Source of the DNA: JBKBKC01 sp046294265
Lineage (GTDB): Bacteria > Pseudomonadota > Alphaproteobacteria > Rhodobacterales > Rhodobacteraceae
Length of the DNA: 64,000 bases
Reading direction: 5' to 3'
Assembly (NCBI GenBank): GCA_046294265.1
Contig: JBKBKC010000014.1
Coordinates: forward strand, 1-64,000
The first letter of the stretch is position 1. Every line of letters begins with the position of its first letter. The notes beneath the pieces are model-generated. The model did not search any database. It was not told the DNA's origin and was given only the letters and a program-made list of their open reading frames with translations. Positions 16,124 to 24,453 of the stretch are shown in pieces. The translations under genes and the position numbers were made by a program.

Positions 16124-17062
16124 TCAGCTTTCGCCGCCGAGAAAGGTTCTGGCAAGGGATTCGACGATGGGCCGCGCCTCGTCGATGCCCATGCCGGGGC
16201 GCAGCGCGGGGTTATAGAGGATGCGCAGCAGGAGTTCGTCATGCGGTGTAAGCAGCGCGAATTCCTGGTCGTCGTTGAAGATGGAGGGACGGGCGCGGGG
16301 GCTGTCGTTGGGCAGGCCGAGCCCCTGGGCAATCTCCTCGTGCAGGCAGGCGAGGGTCAGAAGGTCGGGGTGTTCGGCGCGGATCACCGCCAACGCGCGG
16401 GAATATACGCCCGAATCGCGGTCCGAGACCACCGAGACCTGGCAATAGGTCGAGATCGGCATGCCGGTGAACGCCGCAACCTCCGAGGCGGCATAGCCGG
16501 GCATCGCGGCCATGATCGCGGGGCCTGCGGCGCGGCGCTCATCCTCATCGAGGAAAAAAACAAAGAAGTTGGGCGCGCCGTCGCTCAGCCGGATCGGGTG
16601 GCCGGTGACGCGCGAGAGGCGGTCCAGATAGGCGGCGACGCGGGCACGTTCGGTGGCACGGCGGGCCTCGGGCACGCTGGCCCCGAAGCGCAGGCCGACA
16701 CGCACGGGGGTGACCCAGCGGCGCAGGATACTGGGGGTCTCGCGCTGAACATATCCGGCGGATGTGAGGACGAATTCATCGTAAAGTGCTATGCGCACGA
16801 AATTCTCGGTCAGCATCCGTGCGGTGACGGGCGCGTCGCCGCGCCCGCCGTCGGTGCGCATCAGCCCGCGTGACAGGAACGTGGCCTGCACCTGTGCGTA
16901 ATAGGCGCGCAGGGATTGGCTTTCCGCAGATGGCTGATAGGCGGCAGGCACCGCCGGGCGCGGCAGCGGCGTGGCCTGCGGACCCCCGCCGGGCATGTCG
17001 CACCCCATGAGCCCCCCCCCGAGCAAAAGGGCCACAACGAGGCGCGCGAAGGGTCGGGGCAT
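16124..17062 (-). CDS. DUF2927 lipoprotein
   Basis: A 312-residue predicted lipoprotein. The signal peptide ends at a lipobox with Cys 21 (GGGLMGC). The mature part matches the DUF2927 family and contains HEEIAQGLGLPND, a His-Glu-Glu pattern that suggests metal binding and perhaps a protease-like fold, although activity is unproven. ATG 17062 is used because the longer frame upstream is antisense-like low-complexity sequence. It lies 8 bases downstream of telA and 27 bases upstream of the SPFH gene in one operon. Confidence 0.82.
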   Translation of the reverse strand: MPRPFARLVVALLLGGGLMGCDMPGGGPQATPLPRPAVPAAYQPSAESQSLRAYYAQVQATFLSRGLMRTDGGRGDAPVTARMLTENFVRIALYDEFVLTSAGYVQRETPSILRRWVTPVRVGLRFGASVPEARRATERARVAAYLDRLSRVTGHPIRLSDGAPNFFVFFLDEDERRAAGPAIMAAMPGYAASEVAAFTGMPISTYCQVSVVSDRDSGVYSRALAVIRAEHPDLLTLACLHEEIAQGLGLPNDSPRARPSIFNDDQEFALLTPHDELLLRILYNPALRPGMGIDEARPIVESLARTFLGGES

Positions 17063-17070
17063 CGCGGTGG

Positions 17071-18258
17071 TCAGGACGCGGCTTCGCCGACAGCGGCACC
17101 GAGGCCCGTGGCCTTGGCCCGGGCCGAGGCCAGCGTGTCGCGCAGGTCGGCTTCCATTTTCTGCAGGTCTTTCTCGGCGGCGGCGCGCTTGGCCTTGCCC
17201 TCGTCCGCGATCTGGAGCGATTCCTGGATGGTGGCGATCAGCGTGGCATTGGCCTTTTTCACCGCCTCGATGTCGAACACGCCGCGCTCCATCTCCTGCC
17301 GGACCACGCGGTTGGCCTGTTGCAGGTTCTCGGCGTTCGCGGTGAGAAGCTCGTTCGTCAGGTCGTTGGCGCCCCGGATCGCCTCGGCCGCCTCGCGCGA
17401 GCGCTGGATGGTCACGGCCTGCGCCAGCTGGGTTTCCCACAGCGGCACGGTATTGACGAGGGTCGAGTTGATCTTGGTCACCAGGCTCTTGTCGTTTTCC
17501 TGCACCAGCCGGATCGAGGGCAGCGACTGCATGGTGACCTGCCGCGTCAGCTTCAGGTCATAGATGCGGCGTTCCAGATCGTCGCGGGCCGAGCGCAGGT
17601 CGCGCAACTCCTGCGCCACCTTCACCTGGTCGCCCTCGGGGGCGGCGGCGACAGCGGCCTCTTTCGCAGGGATGGTGGTGGCATCGAGGTCTTTGAGCTT
17701 GGCCTCGCCGGCCGCGATGTAGAGGGCCAGTTCGTCATAGAAATCAAGCGTCCTGGCATAGAGGATATCCAGCGACTTGATGTCCTTGAGCAGCGTGTGC
17801 TCGTGCCTGAGCAGGTTCTCGGTGATCTTGTCGATCTGGCCCTGCACCGTCTCGAACCGCGCCACGAAATTGGCAAAGGGGGCGGCGCGGCCCAAGAGGC
17901 GCTCCCACCAGCTGGCCTTGCGGCGGACATCGAGTTCCGACACCGAAAAGCCGCGGATCGTGCTGACCATATCGCGCAAGCTGTCGCCCGCGGGGCCGAC
18001 ATCCTTGTTCTTGACGTCCTGCAGCATCGCCTGGCTGATGACCTGGAGTTCCGCCTGAGACTTGGAACCGAAGGAGATGATCGACTGGGTATTGGCCATG
18101 TCGATCTCGGCCATGCGGCTGCGGATGGCCTCGGCCTGCGGGGCGGGGGCCGCCTCCAGCGCCACGATCTCGCGGCCCGGTTCGGGCAGGATCACGGCAG
18201 TTACCTTTTCGACCTCGGCAAGGGCGGCCTGGGCTTCGGAGCGGACGGATGCGGGCAT
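17071..18258 (-). CDS. telA: TelA-family toxic anion resistance protein
   Basis: A 395-residue TelA/KlaA family protein, almost entirely helical, with the family stretches FGSKSQAELQVISQAML and SWWERLLG. TelA proteins were first linked to tellurite resistance. They are now seen as parts of membrane-stress (Ter-type) modules, usually together with XpaC, as here. The start at ATG 18258 follows from homology; 28 extra in-frame codons upstream look non-coding. It is separated from xpaC by about 125 bases and from the DUF2927 gene by 8. Confidence 0.92.
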   Translation of the reverse strand: MPASVRSEAQAALAEVEKVTAVILPEPGREIVALEAAPAPQAEAIRSRMAEIDMANTQSIISFGSKSQAELQVISQAMLQDVKNKDVGPAGDSLRDMVSTIRGFSVSELDVRRKASWWERLLGRAAPFANFVARFETVQGQIDKITENLLRHEHTLLKDIKSLDILYARTLDFYDELALYIAAGEAKLKDLDATTIPAKEAAVAAAPEGDQVKVAQELRDLRSARDDLERRIYDLKLTRQVTMQSLPSIRLVQENDKSLVTKINSTLVNTVPLWETQLAQAVTIQRSREAAEAIRGANDLTNELLTANAENLQQANRVVRQEMERGVFDIEAVKKANATLIATIQESLQIADEGKAKRAAAEKDLQKMEADLRDTLASARAKATGLGAAVGEAAS

Positions 18259-18383
18259 GACGGGTATTCCCTGGATACTGCGACGGGCGGTGCCGCCGGG
18301 ACGGGTGACAGACTGCGACAGGTGATGGGCGATTGCCAGCACGGTTTTGTGACGGCCGAGGGGGGAATCCCGCCCGCCCGGTG

Positions 18384-19310
18384 TCAGGCTTCGCGCGCCA
18401 GCCTTTCGCGCAGGACGTCGATTTCCACGTTCAGGCTTTGATGGTCGTTGACCTGCAGCTTGGTGGTGGCCGCGGTAAAGTTGCGTTCCAGATCGTCCAG
18501 CAAGGCCTCATAGTCGGAGCGGGCCTTGGGATCGCGGGTGCGGGCATAGAGATCGGCGAATTTCACGGACGCATCGCGTGCCCCCATCAGATAGACGCCA
18601 AGGTATCTGCGCGCCGCCGTCAGGTCGCGCGGATCGGCCTCCACCGTGCGGAACATCGCGCGGGCGGTGGTGGCGAGACGCTCGGCGCGGGCCTCGATCC
18701 GGCGGTCGCCGGTGCGCGCGAGCGCGTCCTTTATGCCTGCCAGATGCCGCTCGGCCTCTTCCACCGCGCTGGCGACGCGGTTGGTCTGGAAGGCGTCGAT
18801 GCCCTCGGCCCCCTTGTCGCGCAGCGGGTCCGGGCCGAAGGCAGCGAGGTGCAGGCCCGCGCCGATGGCGCCCAGGATGGCGGCGATGACCGGGTTCTGC
18901 CCGGCCATCACGGTGGCGGTCGCCAGCCCCGCCCCCATCAGACCGGCCCCGAAGATCTTGCGCGGGATGGCGGGGCGGCGGGCGACGCGGCGGATGTCAT
19001 AGGCCTCTTGCGCACGGATGCCGTCGCGGGTGAGCCAGGCGGAGAGGGTGAGGAGGGCAAAGACCGCAAGCGAGAGGATCAGCGTGGCAGGGGTGCCGGT
19101 AAAGGCCTTCCAGACGAAGAGGAAGGGCAGAACGAACAGGAGGTTTGCGCGCAGGCCCACGCCCGAAGGCCGCTGGCCGTCGAAGGGGTGCGGGCCGGGG
19201 CGGGCGAGGGCCCGGTCATCGGGGCCGCCCGAGCGGCCTGCGGGGCCGTCTGGGGCGCTGTCTGGCGCGCGCCCGTCGGGGCTGTATCTTCCGCCGAACT
19301 TCTGGGCCAT
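18384..19310 (-). CDS. xpaC: XpaC-family membrane protein (5-bromo-4-chloroindolyl phosphate hydrolysis protein)
   Basis: A 308-residue protein with a proline/glycine-rich N-terminus, two adjacent membrane segments near 70-110, a second hydrophobic region near 125-165 and a helical C-terminal half. XpaC is the standard partner of TelA; its name comes from a plate phenotype and does not prove hydrolase activity. ATG 19310 follows the stop of a 27-codon membrane microprotein by one base (TGACATG), so the two are probably translated together. Confidence 0.85.
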   Translation of the reverse strand: MAQKFGGRYSPDGRAPDSAPDGPAGRSGGPDDRALARPGPHPFDGQRPSGVGLRANLLFVLPFLFVWKAFTGTPATLILSLAVFALLTLSAWLTRDGIRAQEAYDIRRVARRPAIPRKIFGAGLMGAGLATATVMAGQNPVIAAILGAIGAGLHLAAFGPDPLRDKGAEGIDAFQTNRVASAVEEAERHLAGIKDALARTGDRRIEARAERLATTARAMFRTVEADPRDLTAARRYLGVYLMGARDASVKFADLYARTRDPKARSDYEALLDDLERNFTAATTKLQVNDHQSLNVEIDVLRERLAREA

Positions 19311-19311
19311 G

Positions 19312-19395
19312 TCAGGTGGCCCCCAGGAAAGCCACATAGAGGACCAGCCCGACCAGCAGGACATAGGCCGTGGTCCGTAATCCCTTGCCCGTCAT
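19312..19395 (-). CDS. 27-residue single-pass membrane microprotein upstream of xpaC
   Basis: The ORF starts at ATG 19395 with GGGGGTG upstream and ends with TGA at 19312-19314. The peptide begins MTGKGLRTTAYVLL and continues as one uninterrupted hydrophobic helix (VGLVLYVAFLGAT). The Lys/Arg residues before the helix suggest the N-terminus stays in the cytoplasm. The stop is one base from the xpaC start. Size, composition and coupling argue for a real small membrane protein rather than chance. No family name is known to me. Confidence 0.65.
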   Translation of the reverse strand: MTGKGLRTTAYVLLVGLVLYVAFLGAT

Positions 19396-19463
19396 CGCCA
19401 CACCCCCAACCATTCACGACATGCACCATACCCCAGGCGCGGGGGCGCTGCCAATGGCGGTTC

Positions 19464-20477
19464 TTATCCCCTGGGTGGCGGGCGGTTGCGGGTGGATGCG
19501 GGGCGCGGGGCTGCGGGCTTGCGGGGCCGGGTGGTCGGTTTCGGGGCAGGGGAGGCGGCGGGGTCTTGGGCGCCGGGGCGCCGGCCGGGTTTGGGGCCGG
19601 GTTTGAGGCCGGGATTTGCGGGGGCGGCTGCAGCGGGCGACGTGGAGTGGGGGCGCAGGCCCGGTTTGGGCGCGGCTTTGATCGCGGGTTTGGGGGGCGC
19701 TTCGGCCGTGTCGCTGGCCGCGCCCGCAAGGCCCAGCTGGTCGCGCAGCACCTTGGCGCGCACCTCCTCCACGGCCCCCGGTTCCAGATCGCCCAGGCGG
19801 AAGGGGCCATATCCGGTGCGGATCAGCCGGTTCACCGTCAGCCCGATCGCCTCCATCGCGCGTCGGATCTCGCGGTTCTTGCCCTCGCGGATGCCCACCG
19901 TCAGCCAGGCATTGGCCCCCTGGTGGCGGTCGAGCGTCACGGTCATCGGCTGGAATGCCTCGCGATCAACCGTGATGCCTTGGCGCAGGGGCTCCAGATC
20001 GGGGTCGGTGGGGTTTCCCTTGACCCGAACCCGGTACTTGCGCAGCCAGCCGGTGGAGGGCAGTTCCAGCCGCCGCTTGATCTCGCCGTCGTTGGTCAGG
20101 AGGAGGAGCCCCTCGGAGTTGAGGTCGAGCCGGCCGATGGACATGACGCGGGGCAGGTCTTCGGGCAGGGCGTCGAAGATGGTGGGGCGGCCCTTTTCAT
20201 CGGAGGCCGAGGTCACGAGGCCCTGGGGTTTGTGGTAGAGCCAGAGGCGCGAGGCTTCGGGGGCGGCGACGGGCCGGCCGCCCACGGTGATGCGGTCGGC
20301 GGGGGTGACGTTGAGGGCGGGGCTGTCGATGACGGTGCCGTTCACCGCAACCTCACCCAGCTGGATCAGCCGCTCGGCCTCGCGGCGCGAGGCGACGCCG
20401 GCGCGGGAGAGGACCTTGGCGATGCGCTCGCCGGGGGGTGCGGGGGTTTTGGGGGCGGGCTTTTTCGGGGGGGGCAT
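19464..20477 (-). CDS. rluB: Ribosomal large-subunit pseudouridine synthase, RluB/RsuA family
   Basis: Isomerises uridine to pseudouridine in 23S rRNA. An S4 RNA-binding domain (about 15-65, RIAKVLSRAGVASRREAERL) precedes the catalytic domain with GRLDLNSEGLLLLTNDG, where the Asp is the nucleophile, and KNREIRR. The last 90 or so residues are an Ala/Pro/Lys-rich, low-complexity tail not needed for catalysis. ATG 20477 is preceded by AAAGG; ATG 20501 in frame is an alternative. The gene is divergent from tadA, with a dispersed element between them. Confidence 0.9.
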   Translation of the reverse strand: MPPPKKPAPKTPAPPGERIAKVLSRAGVASRREAERLIQLGEVAVNGTVIDSPALNVTPADRITVGGRPVAAPEASRLWLYHKPQGLVTSASDEKGRPTIFDALPEDLPRVMSIGRLDLNSEGLLLLTNDGEIKRRLELPSTGWLRKYRVRVKGNPTDPDLEPLRQGITVDREAFQPMTVTLDRHQGANAWLTVGIREGKNREIRRAMEAIGLTVNRLIRTGYGPFRLGDLEPGAVEEVRAKVLRDQLGLAGAASDTAEAPPKPAIKAAPKPGLRPHSTSPAAAAPANPGLKPGPKPGRRPGAQDPAASPAPKPTTRPRKPAAPRPASTRNRPPPRG

Positions 20478-20517
20478 GGGGCGCGGACCTTTGGACCGCA
20501 TCCCGGGGCGGCAACCC

Positions 20518-20568
20518 CCGGGGGCTATCTGCCCCCGGACCCCCGAGGATATTTGGAGACAGAAGAAG
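20518..20568 (+). repeat. Dispersed intergenic element, copy C
   Basis: Hairpin CCGGGGGC TATCT GCCCCCGG at 20518-20538, followed by GAGGATATTTGGAGACAGAA and GAAG at 20545-20568. It lies between the divergent rluB and tadA starts, so here it cannot simply be a terminator for either gene. Confidence 0.7.
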
Positions 20569-20612
20569 GGGCAAGGCTTGCCGGTGCGGCTGTGGACGGG
20601 CATCAGGGAGGG

Positions 20613-21065
20613 ATGAGCGGGTTCAAGTCCTTCATGGAGCTGGCGCTGGAGGAGGCGCGGGCGGCGGGCGCGCGGGGCGAGGTTCCCGTGGGTGCGGTGG
20701 TCGTGCAGGATGGCCGGGTGCTGGCGCGGGCGGGGAACCGGATGCGCGAAGCGGGCGATCCCACGGCCCATGCCGAGATGCTGGCGATCCGGGCGGCCTG
20801 CGGGGTGGTGGGGTCGGAGCGGCTGGGGGGGGCGGCGCTGTGGGTGACGCTGGAGCCCTGCGCGATGTGTGCGGGGGCGATCGCGGCGGCGCGGATCGGG
20901 CGGCTGTATTACGGGGCGCCGGATCCCAAGTCGGGGGGGGTGGCCACGGGGGCGCGGGTGTTCAGCCATCCGCAATGCCATCACGTGCCAGATGTCTATG
21001 ACGGGATCGGGGCGGCAGCCGCGGCGGCGCTGTTGCGGGATTTCTTTTCCGGGCGGCGGGGATGA
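20613..21065 (+). CDS. tadA: tRNA-specific adenosine deaminase
   Basis: Deaminates adenosine 34 of tRNA-Arg(ACG) to inosine; an essential enzyme. The 150-residue zinc deaminase has His53-Ala-Glu55 as ligand and catalytic acid, and Cys83 and Cys86 (PCAMC) as the other ligands. The ATG at 20613 sits only two bases after GGGAGG. A second in-frame ATG at 20634 would also leave the core intact. The coding frame is open far upstream, but that part is antisense to rluB. Confidence 0.93.
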   Translation: MSGFKSFMELALEEARAAGARGEVPVGAVVVQDGRVLARAGNRMREAGDPTAHAEMLAIRAACGVVGSERLGGAALWVTLEPCAMCAGAIAAARIGRLYYGAPDPKSGGVATGARVFSHPQCHHVPDVYDGIGAAAAAALLRDFFSGRRG

Positions 21066-21067
21066 GG

Positions 21068-21091
21068 GTGGGATCCGTCCCACGGTGGGAC
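21068..21091. terminator. Overlapping alternative hairpins between convergent genes
   Basis: GTGGGA at 21068-21073 pairs with TCCCAC at 21078-21083. The same GTCCCAC (21077-21083) can instead pair with GTGGGAC at 21085-21091. The two hairpins are mutually exclusive. They lie between tadA and the convergent hydrolase gene and probably act in termination. No T run follows. Confidence 0.4.
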
Positions 21092-21159
21092 AGGTTTCGG
21101 ACACAATCATTTCAAGGACTTGACCCTGACCTGTTCATCCTTTGTCAAGAATTGGCTGC

Positions 21160-21858
21160 TCAGGGGGTGATCGGTTCCATCACCTGCGGCTCGATGACCC
21201 GGGTGATGGGGAACACGCCGCGCGCGAGGTCCTGCGCATCCTGCGCGAGGGCCGGGAAGGTGCGGTAATGGCAGGGGATGACCGTGCGGAACTTGAACCA
21301 GCGGCGGCAGGCATAGGCGGCGCGCGCCATGTCCATGGTGTAGTGCCCGCCGCAGGACAGGATGCCGATGGTGGGTTTGTGGTAGTCGCCCATCCATTCC
21401 ATGTCTGCCATCAGGTCCGTGTCGCCGGAGACGTAGATCACCTCGCCCTCGCCCGCGATCATGAAGCCCGCCTCGTGCCCGGCATAGACCGGGGCGCCGC
21501 CCGCGCCCGCCACGGAGGAGGAGTGGCATGCGTTCACCAGCGTCACCTTGGCGCCGCCCAGATCGACGGTGCCGCCCTTGTTGAAACCGAGCGCCTCGAT
21601 CCCTTCGGCCCCCGCCCACCAGGTTACAAGGTCATAGGTGCCCACGAGCACCGCACCCGTCTCGCGGCAGATGGCCGCCGCATCCGCGCTGTGGTCGCCG
21701 TGGCCATGCGTCAGCAGGACATGCGTGGCCCCGGCGATGGCCTCGGCGCGGCGATCTGCAGGGAACATTGGGTTTCCGGTGAGCCATGGATCGACGAGGA
21801 GGACGGCCTCTTCGATCTCGATGCGGAACCCCGAATGACCAAGCCAGGTGATTTTCAT
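21160..21858 (-). CDS. UPF0173-type metal-dependent hydrolase
   Basis: A 232-residue metallo-beta-lactamase-fold protein of the UlaG/UPF0173 group. Motifs are WLGHSGF at the N-terminus, THGHGDHS (metal ligands), NACHSSS, VSGDTDL and PCHYRTFP at the C-terminus. GGAGGG four bases before ATG 21858 fixes the start. The substrate is not known for this group. It is convergent with tadA and divergent from the ceramidase-like gene. Confidence 0.9.
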   Translation of the reverse strand: MKITWLGHSGFRIEIEEAVLLVDPWLTGNPMFPADRRAEAIAGATHVLLTHGHGDHSADAAAICRETGAVLVGTYDLVTWWAGAEGIEALGFNKGGTVDLGGAKVTLVNACHSSSVAGAGGAPVYAGHEAGFMIAGEGEVIYVSGDTDLMADMEWMGDYHKPTIGILSCGGHYTMDMARAAYACRRWFKFRTVIPCHYRTFPALAQDAQDLARGVFPITRVIEPQVMEPITP

Positions 21859-21913
21859 TTTGCCCTCCACGCATGCCCCCCCTATCTGATGCGGGACGGG
21901 CACGGAGGCAAGC

Positions 21914-22558
21914 ATGGACTGGCTGCAGCAGGTGGACGGATATTGCGAGCGGACGGGGCCGGAGTATTGGTCCGAGCCCGTCAATGCGCTGACCAACCTG
22001 GCCTTTCTGATCGCGGCGGGGATCATGTGGCCGCGCGTGCGGGGGATGGTGACGGGGCAGGTGCTGTGCGTGATCCTGGGCGTCATCGGCGTGGGGTCGT
22101 GGCTGTTCCACACCCACGCGAACCGGCTGACGGGGCTGATGGACGTGCTGCCCATCGTCGCGTTCATCCTGGCCTATGTGTTTGTTGCGACGCGGGATTT
22201 CCTGGGGCAAAAGCCGTGGGTGGCGGGCGTCGCGGCCGTGGCGTTCGTTCCCTATGCGATCCTGCTGACCCCCGCGTTCCGGGCGCTGCCGTTCTTTGAG
22301 GTCTCGGCCTTCTACTGGCCGGTGCCGGTGCTGATCCTCGGCTATGCCGTTGCCTTGCGGCGCCGCGCGCCGGAGACCTCGACAGGGCTGGCCTTTGGGG
22401 CGGGGGTTCTGATGGTGTCGCTGACATTCCGGTCGGTGGATCAGGTCGTCTGTGACAGTTTCCCCCTGGGCACGCATTTCATGTGGCATGTGCTGAACGG
22501 CGTGATGCTGGGCTGGATGATCGAGGTGTGGCGGCGGCATCGGGTGGCCGCGGCCTGA
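21914..22558 (+). CDS. Ceramidase-like (CREST superfamily) membrane hydrolase
   Basis: A 214-residue protein with about seven membrane segments. Motifs expected for an alkaline ceramidase-type zinc site are present: SWLFHTHAN near 55-65, MDVLP after it, and HFMWHVLNG near the C-terminus. Bacterial members are poorly studied, and the lipid substrate is uncertain because few alphaproteobacteria make sphingolipids. It may share an operon with gatC, which begins about 65 bases downstream. Confidence 0.82.
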   Translation: MDWLQQVDGYCERTGPEYWSEPVNALTNLAFLIAAGIMWPRVRGMVTGQVLCVILGVIGVGSWLFHTHANRLTGLMDVLPIVAFILAYVFVATRDFLGQKPWVAGVAAVAFVPYAILLTPAFRALPFFEVSAFYWPVPVLILGYAVALRRRAPETSTGLAFGAGVLMVSLTFRSVDQVVCDSFPLGTHFMWHVLNGVMLGWMIEVWRRHRVAAA

Positions 22559-22624
22559 GCCCCGGCTGGCTTGCGCGCGGCACGGGTGCGCCGTAAACGG
22601 GGGCGGTTCGGACAGGAGGGCGTC

Positions 22625-22912
22625 ATGGCCATCGACATCGACACCGCGCGCAAGGTGGCGCATCTGGCACGCATCCGGGTGGCGGAGGAGGACCTGCCGC
22701 GGGTGGCGGCAGAGCTGTCGGGCATCCTTGGCTTCATGGAAGAGCTGAACGCGGTGGATGTGGAGGGCGTGGCGCCGATGACATCGGTCACGCCCATGCG
22801 TTTGCGCCTGCGCGAGGATGCAGTGACGGACGGGGGATATCCCGCCCGTGTCCTCGCCAATGCGCCCGAGGCGCGCGAGGGGTTCTTTGCCGTGCCGAAG
22901 GTGGTGGAATGA
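22625..22912 (+). CDS. gatC: Aspartyl/glutamyl-tRNA amidotransferase subunit C
   Basis: A 95-residue subunit that stabilises GatA in the GatCAB complex, which makes Gln-tRNA(Gln) and Asn-tRNA(Asn) by transamidation. The pattern VAHLARIRV near the N-terminus and the conserved FFAVPKVVE end are typical. It overlaps gatA by ATGA. gatB is not in the window. Confidence 0.95.
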   Translation: MAIDIDTARKVAHLARIRVAEEDLPRVAAELSGILGFMEELNAVDVEGVAPMTSVTPMRLRLREDAVTDGGYPARVLANAPEAREGFFAVPKVVE

Positions 22913-24387
22913 ACGGGAACGAGTTGACCATCGCCGCGGCGCGGGATGCGCTGCGGGCGGGCGAGGTGTCGGCGGTCGATCTGGCCTTGGCTTGCCTGAC
23001 GGCGATGGATGCGGGCGACGGGCTGAATGCGTTCGTGCACAAGACGCCCGAGATCGCGCTGGACCAGGCGCGGGCGGCGGATGCGCGGATCGCGGGCGGC
23101 GACGCGCCGGGGGTCTGCGGCATTCCGCTGGGCATCAAGGATTTGTTCTGCACGAAAGGCGTTCCGTCTCAGGCGGGGTCGAAGATCCTGCGCGGGTTCC
23201 GGCCCGAATACGAATCGAGCGTGACGGCGCGGCTGTTCGGGGCGGGTGCGGTGATGCTGGGCAAGCTGAACATGGATGAGTTCGCGATGGGGTCGTCCAA
23301 CGAGAGCTCTTGCTACGGGCCGGCAGTGAACCCCTGGCGGGTGGATGACCGGCTGCTGACGCCGGGGGGCAGTTCGGGCGGATCGGCGGCGGCGGTGGCA
23401 GGGGATCTGTGCCTGGGGGCCTTGGGCACCGATACGGGCGGGTCGATCCGCCAGCCTGCGGCCTTTACCGGCATCGTGGGGATCAAGCCGACCTACGGCC
23501 GGGTGAGCCGCTGGGGCATCGTGGCCTTTGCGTCGTCGTTGGATCAGGCCGGGCCGATGACGAAATCGGTGCGCGATGCGGCGATCCTGCTGGGGGCGAT
23601 GGCGGGGCATGATCCGATGGATTCGACCTGCGCGGACCTGCCCGTGCCGGATTTCGAGGCGGCCCTGACAGGTGATATCCGGGGGAAGGTCATTGGTATT
23701 CCGCGCGAATACCGGATGGAGGGGATGCCCGCCGAGATCGAGGCGCTGTGGTCGCGGGGGGCGGAGATGCTGCGCGATGCAGGCGCCGTGACGCGCGACA
23801 TCAGCCTGCCGCACACGAAATACGCGCTGCCCGCCTATTACGTCATCGCGCCGGCCGAGGCGTCGTCGAACCTCGCGCGGTATGACGGGGTGCGCTATGG
23901 GCACCGTGCGGCGCTGGCGGCGGGCGACGGGATCACCGACATGTATGAAAAGACCCGCGCCGAGGGGTTCGGGCGCGAGGTGCAGCGGCGGGTGATGGTG
24001 GGGGCCTATGTCCTGTCGGCCGGGTTCTATGACGCCTATTACAACCGCGCGCGCAAGGTGCGGGCGCTGATCAAGCGCGACTTCGAGGCGGTGTTCGCCG
24101 AAGGGGTGGACGCGATCCTGACGCCCGCCACGCCGTCGGCTGCGTTCGGGCTGGGCGAGATGGCCAATGCCTCGCCGGTCGAGATGTATCTGAACGATGT
24201 GTTCACGGTGACGGTGAACCTTGCGGGGCTGCCGGGGGTGGCGGTGCCGGTGGGGCTGGATGCGCGGGGGCTGCCCCTGGGGTTGCAACTGATCGGGCGG
24301 CCGTGGGAGGAGGGGGCGTTGCTCAATCACGCCTATGTGCTGGAATCTGCGGCGGGGTTCGTGGCCAAACCGTCGAAATGGTGGTAA
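22909..24387 (+). CDS. gatA: Aspartyl/glutamyl-tRNA amidotransferase subunit A
   Basis: The glutaminase subunit of GatCAB, 492 residues, of the amidase signature family. The catalytic triad is visible: Lys77 in GIKDLF, cis-Ser155 in GGSSGGS and nucleophile Ser179 in TDTGGSIR. The start overlaps the gatC stop. The full length matches the family. Confidence 0.96.
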   Translation: MNGNELTIAAARDALRAGEVSAVDLALACLTAMDAGDGLNAFVHKTPEIALDQARAADARIAGGDAPGVCGIPLGIKDLFCTKGVPSQAGSKILRGFRPEYESSVTARLFGAGAVMLGKLNMDEFAMGSSNESSCYGPAVNPWRVDDRLLTPGGSSGGSAAAVAGDLCLGALGTDTGGSIRQPAAFTGIVGIKPTYGRVSRWGIVAFASSLDQAGPMTKSVRDAAILLGAMAGHDPMDSTCADLPVPDFEAALTGDIRGKVIGIPREYRMEGMPAEIEALWSRGAEMLRDAGAVTRDISLPHTKYALPAYYVIAPAEASSNLARYDGVRYGHRAALAAGDGITDMYEKTRAEGFGREVQRRVMVGAYVLSAGFYDAYYNRARKVRALIKRDFEAVFAEGVDAILTPATPSAAFGLGEMANASPVEMYLNDVFTVTVNLAGLPGVAVPVGLDARGLPLGLQLIGRPWEEGALLNHAYVLESAAGFVAKPSKWW

Positions 24388-24453
24388 TCCGCTCGGCCAG
24401 ACGGGGGCCGGATCACCGGAAAAGCCCGCGATACGGCACCGGAGCGAGTGCGA

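Noticed and set aside
18333..20612. Very long forward frame joined to tadA
   Set aside because: The part before 20613 is antisense to xpaC and rluB with glycine/arginine-rich composition. Only the last 150 codons match TadA.
20618..20628. GGTTCAAGTCC resembling a tRNA T-loop
   Set aside because: It lies within the tadA coding start, and no acceptor, D or anticodon stems can be formed around it.
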